Shown piece after piece: positions 33,900-46,511 of a stretch of DNA of 64,000 nt. Both the position numbers and the translations under genes were made by a program. Source of the stretch: Cenococcum geophilum 1.58 (taxonomy: Eukaryota > Ascomycota > Dothideomycetes > Gloniales > Gloniaceae). How positions within the stretch are numbered: the stretch's first letter is position 1; each line of letters begins with the position of its first letter. The stretch is from NCBI GenBank assembly GCA_001692895.1, contig KV748178.1, forward strand, positions 4,687,917 through 4,751,916, written 5' to 3'. Below the pieces are notes generated by a model that was not told where the DNA came from, made no database searches, and was given only the letters and a program-made list of their open reading frames with translations.

Positions 33900-36210
33900 G
33901 GAAGCAAATATTAGGAAAATATTAGAACTACAAAAAAAGAAAATACATAAGTCCTAGATCTAAAAATATTAAAGAAGTTCCTATATAAAGACTTCTATAA
34001 ACTTTACAACGACTTAAAGCCCCCTTATATATACTTAGAGAAGTTCCCACATAAATAGCCCTATAAGCGTAGCTATAAGTCTAAGCCCCCTTATATAACC
34101 TAACTACTCCTCCTTACTACACCGGAATAGATAAATAACCGCTATATACTATACGTAGAGAAATAATTTAAATAAAAGGAAAACACTATAGAATAAGTTA
34201 TACCCCGCTTATACTTACCGCAACTTACTAAAAAGAAATTTAAAGATAAGGAAATTTAGAGAAAATGGAAAAATGGATATAATAGGATGGCTGTGTAAGT
34301 GCTAGTAGGACTATATAGGAGGAAAAGAATGTTACGGGAACCAGATATTTAAAAGAAGACTTTAAGGACGCTGTGAGTATTATAAAGAGTTATACAAAAA
34401 CTGCGTTATAGTAGAGAAATACAATAGCGCTAGCTGTAAGGGGAGGTGTCGCTTCTATAGAAGCTGGGATAAAGAAATAGTAGAGATAGCTAGGAACGAA
34501 GCCTCTGGTTGCCCTATAACGCCAAAAAGAGAGCCTTCTCTTACTTCCTTAAAACTAACTCCGTCTAGAAGGACGTAAACTAAGAATACTCCACTTAGGA
34601 GACTAGCCTTTAACCCCCCTAACACTACAAGCAGCTCCTATTAGGCCTTTTTATACCCTAAGGAAGTTATAACAAATACCAAAGAGAGGAGGAGGTAGTG
34701 GTAGAGAAAGCAGCCCCCTTAGGGAAGAAGGCTCCCCCTACTTTCCCTACTTAAGCAGCCTAAATAATTATATAAGAAGAGCCCATCCCCGCTAAGACAA
34801 GTAATAAAAAGAAGGGATAGGCAGGCCCTAAGCAGTCCGCCCTATTAAGGTTATTATTAACTATCTAAGGGAATAAGGAAAAAACACGCCTTAGGAGGGA
34901 AGCGGTACTTAAGGCGTTTATAGAACGTCTTACTAACAACTTCTAGAACATAGAAAGGCTAACCCAACTATCCCTAGGAGGAACGATAAGAAGAGTTTTT
35001 ATAATAGCCTCGGACGCAATAAACTAGATAGCCCCTAGTAAGGGGGTAGGCTAAACTACTAGAAAAAAGAGCGAGAATAAAGGGGGTACGGCCCCCTTAG
35101 AACCGACTAATAAAGGGATAACTTGGCCCTAATAACGTTAGATAGGTAAGGCCTAATAATAGAGCAAGGCCCCCTAAGACGCGGACCCAGCAACTAAGGT
35201 AGGAGGCCTACTAGTTAGAAAGGTAAGGCTAAGTAGAAAAAAGACCTAGTTATATAGGTCAGACCCCTATAAATATAGGTCCTAAAGAAGGACTTTAGAC
35301 TATAGAACTAAGAGAAAGAAAAGAAGGTAGCTAGGGGGGTCCTAATAAAAGGGATAACAAAATAAGACCTAAGGGTCTTCTTAAGATTTAGCGGATAAAG
35401 ACCGGATAAGGTAGTTATAGAGTATACTATTAAAGCTTACTTAATAGAGGAAGAAAATAAAGGGTTTATAAGAGCTAACTAAACTAGAAATGCTATTACG
35501 CTACTAGTTAGGACGAAATAAGATATTATAAACCTTATAAATAAATAAGAGGAAATTAAATAAGCTATAGGGGTAGGCAACGTAGAGTCTAACAAGAAAT
35601 GGAACAAGTTTATTTTTTAAGGGGTAATAAGACTAAGGATAGTTAATGGGAATTAGGCGTCCCTAAATAAAGCGGATATTAGGTTTAAAATTACTAAAAA
35701 TTAAAAAAATACAGATCTAAAGAAGATCCTGCTAATCTAGCTAGTAGGGTATAAAGAGAAATATAACGTTATTATCTTTATAGAAGAAGACGATAAGATT
35801 AAAAGATCTACTACTATATTTGGAGATAGGGTAAAAGCGGTAAAGGTCACTAATAAAGCAGGGCTAAGGTTTTATAGGAATTGCAAAATATATTATATAG
35901 GCCTATATAGGAAAGAAAATAAGTATAGAAACTGCGGCAAGGTAGGGTGTAGAGAATATAAGGAAAAGCCTAAATACGCGGCGTGCCTTTAAGACTATAA
36001 GAGCGATAACTTAAAATGCCCCCTAAGACCTAGGAGGGCAGGCAACTAATAACTATACCTAAATAAGTAGATTATCTAGGCTAAGAAGAAACAGACTAGA
36101 GCCGACCTTAAAGCAAAGTCTAAGAGGGAAGAAGTAAAAAAGATAGAAAAAGCTAATCCTAAAGGAAATAAGGTAAGTAAAGGAAAAGGGCTGGCTAAAT
36201 AGAATTAAAC
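33900..36210 (+). pseudogene. LINE ORF1 (Gag-like, CCHC)
   Basis: The frame is charged and Lys/Glu-rich, then a C-terminal set of Cys/His knuckles near 35870-36030. This is the nucleic-acid-binding ORF1 product of Tad-clade LINEs. It carries frequent TAG/TAA at former Gln or Trp codons. The start is not identifiable. Confidence 0.65.
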
Positions 36211-37741
36211 CTCCTTAGTAATAACACGGCTAGGTTAAGGTAAACGTAGGCTGCGTTTCTAATATAGGAGGTAGATAGGAAAGTAGATATAATTCTAATT
36301 TAGGAACTAGCGGTCCTTTAGGACCAAAATAAGGTCTTTACTATCTCCCTAAATAGATATAACCTATTTAGCCCGTTAGAAGACTAGGAGAAAAAAAAAC
36401 TAAAAGTAGTAACTTTTATAAAGATAGGCCTAAGGGCAAAGGCTTTAAGGAGACTTATAAAAGACGTAGTAGGCGTAGAAGTGGAAGGTATTGAGGTCTT
36501 TAACGTATATATATACCTAAAAGAAAAGAATAACGGATAGATAGCCTAGGTGGTAAAAGGCATCCTAATAAGGGGGAGGGACGTCCTAGTTATAGGGGAC
36601 TTTAATAAATCCTTTAAGTAGAATAGAGGAAGGGCCTATAAGGCAATTAAGCTAGATAAGTAGGCAGCGAAGCTTAGCCTATTAAATGACGAAGAGGTCC
36701 TAATAAGGGAAGGCGCGACGTTAAACTTTATTTTTAGTAATATTCTAGGGGCGACTGGAGGCCTTAATAAGATATAGTCTAGCTTAGATTACGGGGTTAT
36801 ATAGGCTTAGACAGCGCTCCTTAGAAGAAAGTCGTTTAAGATAAAAATAAAAATAAACGTTAAAAAGTGTAAAGAATAGTAGATATAAGAGGGGGAGTCC
36901 CTAGTAGAGTGGACGGAGAACCTTACGGAGGTTATTAAGGCGAACTTAAAGGTAAAAAGGTTAGCCGTTAAAGAGGTACCCTAGTGAAATAAGGACCTAA
37001 CGGAAGCGGTTAGGAGAGTATAAGAGAGAGACCCTAAAGGGGATCCTAAAGAAAGAGCTAAGAAAAGGAGAGCTCTAAGGAATAAGATTAAAAGGGTAAG
37101 AGTAGCCTTTTAGACTAAGGCGGTCTAAAACGCGAGGTTTAACTAAGATATTTATAAACTCGCAAAATAAAGGAACTAATATTAGGACGACGCGTTAAGA
37201 TAACTAGTAGGATATAAGGAGGAGATAAAGGAGATATAGGTTACCGTAATTATAGAGACTTTAGTAAGACTAGAAGCCCCAGTAGTTATAGAGTTAGAGG
37301 CAAACAACTAGACTAAGTTAGGGAAAATAAAACCCCTAGCTAAGTAAACCAACCTAAATAAGAAGGTAGTATTGGTTGCGTTCCTAAAAGCAAAGAGCGG
37401 AGCACTAAGATAAGATAAAGTTATAGCAGATCTACTTAAGAAGCTAGAGCTAGATATATATAAGGTAACCTACCTCGTTAATAAGGACTTAAGGGAGGGA
37501 AAGGTAACCTTAAAGGAAGCTAAACTGGTTCTTATACCTAAATAAGGCAGGGATATAAATATAGTAAAGGCTAAAGGCCGATTACGCTCCTTTTAGTAAC
37601 TAGTAAGGGACTAGAAAGGGTATTAGTAAAGTAGCTAAGAGAAACTAGACTTAAAAGAGGATAGTTTAGGGAAAACTAAGTAGGAGGAATTTTGGGGAGG
37701 TCCATAATAGATATAGCCCTTAGGATACTAGCTAACCTAAA

Positions 37742-38162
37742 TATAATGGTGCCTTATAGCAAGAACTACGGTGGACTCGTTAATAGGCTAGGTGTGTAAG
37801 TAATATAGGAAGTTAACAACGTAATAATAACTAGTAGAGTAGTTGCCTAATAGATTAACTCTAATTGTATTCTAAGAATTACTATAAGGAAGGAACTATC
37901 TAGGTAGGGACTAAAGGTCCTTAAATATATAACTATACTTCTATAAAATCCTTCTTATACGTAAGGTACGTGTTATACGTATTATACGTAAACGTATACT
38001 ACGTATACTGCGTATACCGCGTATAATATTATATAACTCGCTTACTATTCCTTATCACATAGTTCTACGGGTTTTATCCTAAACTATACTCTTATTAACT
38101 AACTAGCTTCTTTTGACTCCTCTCTAAGTAGTTATAATATTGTATTTAAAGCGTCCGTAACA
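37742..38162 (-). repeat. Family B copy 2, left LTR (3' LTR)
   Basis: 421 bp, the reverse complement of the 17903-18322 type. It ends GCGTCCGTAACA. Confidence 0.88.
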
Positions 38163-41100
38163 CTATTTCCCTTCTTTTTATCTTTATCCTTAAAGATCCC
38201 TAGCATCTCTAAGTCGTTTACTAGAGGTATAATGTCCGTCTAATTAATTTGGTTAATATCGTTACTTATTATACCTAAAGTCTCTCCCCTTTTACAAGCG
38301 CAACGTTATGCTTGCACTATTGCTGCTATATTATCGCTTAGTAAGATAATATTGTCTCCGTATTCTCGTTATATAAAAGAGGGGTTAGTTTATATCGCGT
38401 TAATAAGTCCCTCGTCCTAATAACCCTCTTCTTATTTAAAGTATACCAGAGCAAATATCTAATTATCTTATAATATTCGCTCTATTTCTAACGCTAAGTA
38501 TATATATCCTATTACTTTTAATAGTTTCTAAGTTCCCTAAGTAATTTATCTTAGGGTTTTATGTTTAGTCTGCTGCTACAAAGCTTAAGTCTAAGTTGGC
38601 CGCAGTACGCGCTAAACTCTATTAATCTACTAAGGAAACCGCTCGGGCCCTTAAGGCTTAATGTTGCTCCTTTAAGTCTTAGTAGGTTGCATTTGCTCGG
38701 TTAACTTATCTTAAAAAGGTATATAAGAAGGTCTATTTTAAGAAGTAGAAGCTTATAGAATAAGGTTTATAGGAACTTAGCAATAAAAGAACGGATTCTC
38801 TTTCAATAGAGAAGGAAACAACTCTAAGTAGTTCGGCAATTGTTCTTCCTATATCCCCCTTAGGTGGCTCGTTCTTTAGTAATCCTTCTTTATTAATACT
38901 GCCTAACCTTTTCTCTTCTAATACTCCTATACCTTTCCTATAGTATTCTTTAAATTCTCTAGTAGCTCCTAGGTAGTCTTATTATAGCCTATTTACTTAA
39001 CCTTATACTATATTTTATTATTAATATCCTTATAACTAACGATCTTTAAAACTTACTATTTGTCCTCTTCTTGCCCTCTATATATATCTGCTTCGTAAAC
39101 TAGTGGCTTAATATCTTTATATACTAGCTCTAGTATCGCGATATGCTGTATAGGGTAGATCTTTATTTTAGCTAGTAGGTTTAACTTAAAAATAACTAGT
39201 AAAATCCTTTTTATAATTTTAAAAGGTCCTAGTCTAACGTAGTCTAACTTTTTACTTAGTCGTCAACTCTTAAAATTTTTGTGTAGTAGCTATACTTTAT
39301 CTCCCTCCTTAAGATCTAGTCCCTTAAATCTCTTAGCGTTATAATACTTTTTTATTCTCTACTATACTACCTTAGCTATTTCCGTAAGGTTCGTATAAAG
39401 ATTTATTAATATCTCCATTCTTTACTTAGCTGTGCTACTTATTTTCTTTACTTATTATAGCGATAATAATATTCTTAGCTTGTATCTATAATTTGCCTTA
39501 AATAGTAATGTTCCTATTCCTTCTTAAGGTATTATATTATATATAAACTGTATAACTGGTAATAATAATACCTAATTATTCTGTGTATAATTAATATAGT
39601 GTTTTAGATACTGTTTTAGTATCTAATTTAATCTTTCCGTTTAACTATCTATCTGCGGATAATATACGGTAGAAGTTACTGCTTAAACTCCTTATTCTGC
39701 TAAAAATACTTCCTAAAATACTACTATAAATGTTAGATTTCTATTTAATATAATCTTACTTAGTGCTCTATATCTTACGAACACTTCTTTAATATAAATT
39801 CTAGTAATATCTTCTACTAAGATTTCTTCTATATATGCTATAAAGTATCCCCACTTTATTAGCTTATCTACTATTACTAAAATTATATTATAATCTTATC
39901 CAGTAATAGGATCTCTTAATTTTAGTAACTTTACGATAAAGTTCTATAATATAACCTCCTATGGTCTCTCTAGTATTTTAATAGATTATAGCTCTCTATA
40001 TAGCTTATACCTTATCGGTTTATTTCTTTAACAATTTAGATATTTCTTAGTAACTTATCTTGCTAATCCCTAGATTCTATTAATAATATACTTTTCTTAA
40101 AGTCTTAATACTAAGCCTATAGCTCCATTATGTCCTTAAGTTAATCCCTTATAGAATAACTTAATAAACTCTTTATAATACTCCTTAGCACGTATATTAC
40201 TTCTCTATTTTTATACTGCTCTAAGTCTAGATCCTCTACCTATATATCTTAGATCTTTTATAACTATATACTTTTTAGTGCCTTATAGGTCTAACTAATT
40301 TCTCTTATTATTATAATTTTTGGGTAATTATATCTAATTAATCCGTCTATATATTTTCGTAGTAAAGCCCCTAATAGCTTTTTATTATTTTATAGTTTAG
40401 CCTTTTTACTTAAAGCATCTACTTATGCATTATCTATACCCTTAATATACTAAATCTTAAAATAATATTTTATAAGTATCTTTACCTATTTAACCTGCCT
40501 TTAATTAAGTTCTTTTATTATTAGGAACCCCGTTAGGTTCTTATAATCTATCTTAACTATAAATAGTTTTTCTATACCTTATAAGAATACTCTCTATTTT
40601 TAAAGTGCTATAACTATACCTAATAACTCCTTATTATAGATATTATAGTTTAGTTCTAGTAGTATTATCTTTTAACTATAGTATACTACTAGGTGCTATC
40701 TATTTTTATATTTCTATAGAAAGTATACCCCTAGTATAAAGTCTAATGCATCTATTTCAACTACTATATCTAGCTTTAGTTAGTAGATTTTAAGGATTAG
40801 GTCTTAAGTAAACAACTCCTTAACCTCCTTAAATAGTTTCCTTTGTTTTTCTCCCTATACCTAAGGTTCTTCTTTCTTTATTAACCTTATAAATGGCTTA
40901 ATATCCTTTAACTATTAAGCTATAAACCTTCTATAGTAATTACAAAACCCTAAAAACAATTTTAGCTATATAACGTTCTCTAATTCTTACTAATTTACTA
41001 TAGCCTTAATCTTTTTTAAATCTATACTAAGTTAGCCTAGTTTAATAATAAATCTAACAAAATCTATCTTCCTAGTAAAAAACTCGCATTTTTTAATTAT

Positions 41101-44100
41101 TACTAGCATCTATTCTTTCTATAGTCTCTTTAAGACCTATTTAACGTGTTCTCTATACTCTTCTTTATTTATTAAGTAAATAATAATATTGTTAAGGTAT
41201 GCTATAACAAATTTATTTAAATGTTCTCTTAACACATTATTAATACGTTTTTAGAACGTTGCTAGTGTATTTATAAGCCTAAACTGCATTACTAATAGTT
41301 TATATAGTCCTTCCTTTAATCTAAAGGCTGCCTTTTATTTATTACCTTCCTTAATTCTAATCCAATGGTACGCCTATCTTAGATCTATCTTTGTAAAGAT
41401 TTATATATTACTAATTCTATCTTAAATTTTACTAATTAAGGGTAAAGGATACCTATCCTTTCTAGTAATACTATTTAACTATTTGTAGTTAATATATAGC
41501 CTAAGTTTCCCATTTTTCTTTAGTACAAATAGTACTGAATATCCCGCTAATAACTATAATAGTTTAATATATCCCTTTTATAAGTTCTCCTAGATAAACT
41601 CTTTTAATACTCTCCCTTCTTCTTTAGTAAGCTTATAGATTAAAAAAAACCTTAGACTTATTTTTAGTTTTAATTCTATTTTATAGTCCTATACTATATT
41701 CTTTAATAGCTTTTTACTTTCTAGTAACTATAGTTTCTTACCGTACTTATAGTATCTCTTTAGTATATAACTTAATCCTTTATCTATTTCTTTATAGGTT
41801 GCCTCTACTTAATACTATACTATCTTAGCTTATTATTACATTTTACGGTGTTAAGTATCCTTAATATTGACCTAACCTATAACCTAATTAATCTTTAGAT
41901 TGTATTTCTGTAACTAATGCATTCCTAATACTGCCTTATTATTCCCTAATGGTAATATATTAAAAGATATTTTAATTTATCTCCCTTTAATAGTTATTTA
42001 AATAGGTCCTATTTTAAGATTAATAATACCTCCTCCGTAGGCTATTAGATCTCCTAAAATTATAACTAGTAAATAAGGGTACTTCCTTTATCTATACGGT
42101 AGCCCTATCCTTTTAACTGCTACTAGTAAGATATGGTTTTTTATTACTCTACTATTTGCTAATACTTTAAACTGTTAATCTTACTATTTAACTTATAAAT
42201 TTAGGTGTTATTTTTAAATTCCTTTAAGGGTCTAAGGCTTTACTACTAGCTTCCTCTAGTTTTATAGGCCTCTACTTTTCCTAACTGTTGGCTGCTAAAT
42301 TCTTATATACTTAGCTTACTCTTTAGCTAATACCTAGTTCGGTTTTTATCCTTAATATACTATAGATATATATTCTTTAGATATTCCCACCACTATTATC
42401 TATCTAAGCATTTTTCTATAAGGAATCTTTTTAGTTAAAGTATTAAGTCTTCCAACTCTTAAACTTCTACTAGATACTAGCTATATATATACTTAGCATT
42501 TCTATACTATTGCTTATTTGGCGCCTAATATATCCTTATAAAGTATTTCCAGTTTCTTTCTTTTGGATTTTTATACATCTTATATATATTATCTATATAT
42601 GCAATCTATAATAGCGTATAGTGCGCTAGGTGCTTTAGGTTAACTCTTAACTTATTTTTATCCTTAAGTTTAAACCTTTATCGCGCTAATCTAAACGTTA
42701 TAGTTTTGTTTATAGGTACTAAGATATATTTCTTACTTCTTTAGTCCTTTAATCGTTCCTTTAGATCCTTTAATATTATAATTAAGGCTCCCTTAATATA
42801 ATTTATTACCTTTTCCGTAATTAGGTGGTCCTAAATAACTCTCTTATTTAACTATATATAGAAATCTTCCTACTCGTTATTATGCCTTTGCCTATACCAC
42901 TTTTAGTATAGCTATTAAAGTATATACGGCTTATCCATAAGGAAGTATCTTTTTATTACTGCGTTATAATAGCCCTTTATATACCGTTCCTTAAACCTAG
43001 TTAGAATCCCTAAATCCTCTTTATTTTTTAGTTTAGTAAGCTACTTAGCTCTTAGCGTGCCTGCTTTTAGCCTACTAGTAATTCTTTATACTAGTACTCT
43101 GTCTTATATACGACCTAGTATACTAGATTTTATGTCTAGTTTCTGCTCTTACTATATAAGGATTCTTGCTCTAAATTTATTTATAGTTTCTTATTATTTA
43201 CGTCTTATAATTAAATCCTTAAAGTTCTTTCGCTTCTTAATTATAATATTAACTTTTTAATCTTTAGGCTAAACACTGCGTTCCCCTAGTAAGTCTTTTA
43301 GGTCTATATATCTATCTCCTAGCCTAACTACTGTTTATACTATAGATTCTCTAATCTATAGTAAAGCCTCTTACTTCTTACTTATAGGTATCCTTATTTA
43401 TACTCCAAATTCTTAGTCCCTTAGATTCTTTAATCCTAAGCTTACTTCTTTCTTAAGCTATACTCCAGCCTTAGTTTAACTAGGCTTTACTAGTGTTCTT
43501 ATCTTATCTTAAGAGTCTTAAATCTTACTTATCTTACTTTAAGAATCTTATACCTTTAGGAAACTTNNTCNTAAGCTTATTNATATATTACTAAACTAAG
43601 CTATTGCTCTACTCTATTAGTTATTATCTATTATAGGTCCCTAAGCATACCTTATCTTATCTTAAGAATCTTAAGCCTTTAGCCTTTTACCTTTATTAAG
43701 TGGTAAGCTAGCACTAGCAGTTATCTGCTTGCTTAATTACCTTTAGATATTACTTCTTCCGTCTTATAAAGTAATAGATGCTGTATCTAATGGTATTATA
43801 ATACCCATTACTAAACCTTACTCTATGGCAGTTTTAGTCTCTGCTTTTATTACGTTATTAAGGTTTAAATACCCCTAGTTAGTTCCTTTTTTTTCCTTAT
43901 TACTGTTAATTAATAAGTACTCTAACTTTATTATTATTGTTGCTAATCTTTATCTATATATTACTATAATATCTTAATCTAGCTTATAGAGTTAATTTTA
44001 TTCTTTATCTAACTCTCTAGTTCCTTTAAGTCCTTTTAACTCTAGCTCCTATAGCTAATAGCTTGCACTATACTTAGTATCTTTATAAATTTAGTATACG

Positions 44101-45297
44101 TTATTATAACAAAACGCAAAACTTTTAATTAAATATTCTTTTATTCCTTGTAGTATACTATTATCCCTTTATATATATATGTTATATACTATTAATCTAG
44201 TTTCCTTTACTATATAGTAACTCTAACTACTTCTATAATCTCTAGCAAAATAACCCTATTTTCTGTAATTTATATAAGCTCTATCTTTAAACCATTACTT
44301 TTACTATAGAGTCCGCTTAAACATCTTCTACTATTAAGATCCTTAGTTTTATAATTACTTAATTCTTAACTTTTAGATTTCTATAGTTATTTTCTTTATC
44401 TCTTATAGGTTTCTTTAGTACCGCTTAGGTCTATTAGCTCTACGCTATACTATAGTTTCTAATTTAGCTTTAGTTGTTATATACTCTATGCCTTATATAA
44501 CTATAGAACTCTATTCTAGCCTCTTTTAGCCTATTCCCTTTAGAAGATCCTATTATTAATCTTAATTACTTAATTTATTAATTCCCTAAGGGTGTCCACA
44601 TCTTCTATTAGAATAATTATATCCTAGACTTTTACNTTAAGTCCCTNTTTATACTATNCTATAAGCGCCCTATTNTTCTATTTAACNTATATAGNNANTG
44701 TNTAAAACTANNTTATNTACTTAATTGCTAAGGTTCGCTATATTAGGTCCTAAAGCTTTCTTTCTACTATAGTTATTACTTCCGGGTCCCTAAATATCTA
44801 TATTAGTTATTCTGTAAATCCGCTCTAGCTTATAAATATATATTATATTTCCTAATTAGTGGTTATTATACTATTGTTCTATATTTCCGTAAGGTAGGGT
44901 TTAAACTATTTAAGCGCCCTTCCCGTTAGGAATAATCCTGCGTATACTACTTAATCCATAGGTGTTACCAACTTTGCTCCTTTCTGTGTAACTTTAAAGT
45001 ATATTTACGTAAGGAATCCTTTAAGCTTTAATTTCTTTCCTAAGAATTATTTAATTAAAGGTAACTTAACCTTAGCTGCTCCTATTTTATTAACCCTATT
45101 TTTAAGTGCCTTATTATTATCTATTAACTAATTAACTATTACCTATAACTGTCCAACTATAACTAGTTATAAGTTAGTATCTGCTATACTAGTGTCGTTA
45201 CCTAACCCTAAGGTCGTTACTGCCGTTAATGGCGTTATTATAGCTGCTTTTAGTAGCATATTATTCGACTTCTAATACTATAACTAGGTAGTAATTA

Positions 45298-45718
45298 TAT
45301 AATGGAGCCTTATAGTAAGAACTACGGTAGACTCGTTAATAGGCTAGGTGTATAGGTGATATAGGAAGTTAATAACGTAATAATAACTAGTGGAGTAATT
45401 GCCTAATAGATTAACTCTAATTATATTCTAAGAATTACTACAAGGAAGGAACTATCTAAGTAAGGACTAAGAGTCCTTAAATACATAACTATACTCCTAT
45501 AAAATCCTTCTTATACGTAAGGTACGTATTATACGTGTTATACATAGACGTACACTACGTACACTGTGTACACCGCGTATAACATTATATAACTCGCTTA
45601 CTATTCCTTGTCACATAGTTCTACGGGTTCCATCTTAGACCGTGCTCTTATTAACCAACTAGCTTCTTCCGACTCCTCTTTAAGTAGTTGTAACATTATA
45701 CTTAAAGCGTCCGTAACA
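45298..45718 (-). repeat. Family B copy 2, right LTR (5' LTR)
   Basis: 421 bp partner of 37742-38162, followed by CTAAA. Confidence 0.88.
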
Positions 45719-46326
45719 CTAAAGATAAAATAGGAAGATAAGAACAGTTATAAAACCTAAAAGACGCTAGTGTGTATAGACATTAAAGAAGCCTTTAACG
45801 CGGCTAAAAAGGACTTTATATACAAGATCCTTAGAGATAAAAAGGTCCCCAATAATATTATTTGGTTAGTAGTTAACTTTATAAGCAATAGGATAGTTTA
45901 CCCTAGGAAAGAATAGGTAAGGGGAAAGAGCATCTACCTAGACGACGGCTTCCTTTAGGGGTCGCTAATATCGCTAGTGCTGTTTAGCCTGCTGCTTAGC
46001 CTAGTAATAGTAGGATAGAGGTTAAGATACTTATATATAGACGATATAGCCCTAGTAGCGTGCAGTGCCACGCCTAAAGAGTCCCTAAAGAACGCGGAAA
46101 CTAAGGCTAATAAGCTTGTAGCCGAAGTTAGATAACTAGGCCTAGAGATTAAGCCGTTAAAAATAGAGGTAATAATATACTATGGGACGCGGATAGATAG
46201 CCCTATAGGGGAAGAGATCGTTATAGTAGGATATATGGTAAAGACGAGCTAGGAGGTTAAGTACCTAGGAATTGTCTTAGATAATAAGCCAAGCTTTATA
46301 GCCTACATAGCGAGGAGAACGGCAGC

Positions 46327-46511
46327 TGTTAGATAATCTGTATTCTCAGAGGCGTAGGACATGCATAAGTCACGTGCACGGGTCACGTGCATTGTAAATA
46401 TCTTCGTCTAAGCCTAGGGGCCCTAGGTTAATCAACCATTAAGATATAACTAAGATTATTAATTAATTAACCCATTTTATTAATGAATAGCTCTATATAA
46501 ACTATCTAATA
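46327..46511 (+). repeat. Copia 5' LTR
   Basis: 185 bp, pairs with 59701-59885. A primer-binding region presumably follows at 46512. Confidence 0.88.

Larger units (their letters stand above)
37742..45718 (-). mobile_element. Family B copy 2: chromovirus, broken, inserted in the LINE
   Basis: LTRs lie at 37742-38162 and 45298-45718 (421 bp), with the perfect 5-bp duplication CTAAA (37737-37741 and 45719-45723). Its layout mirrors copy 1 on the minus strand: gag on the right (ending near 45250), reverse transcriptase near 41000-41600, integrase near 39500-40200, chromodomain near 38950-39060, then the post-chromodomain region. It is complete in layout and broken by dozens of RIP-type changes. 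Several ambiguous bases (N) lie at 43567-43582 and 44636-44716. Confidence 0.92.

Noticed and set aside
43057-43260. Hydrophobic plus-strand open frames in family B (also 56549-56833 and 27925-28609 minus strand)
   Set aside because: Each is antisense to gag or pol of a minus- or plus-strand B copy. The Leu/Ile/Tyr-rich composition is typical of antisense frames in RIP-marked DNA.
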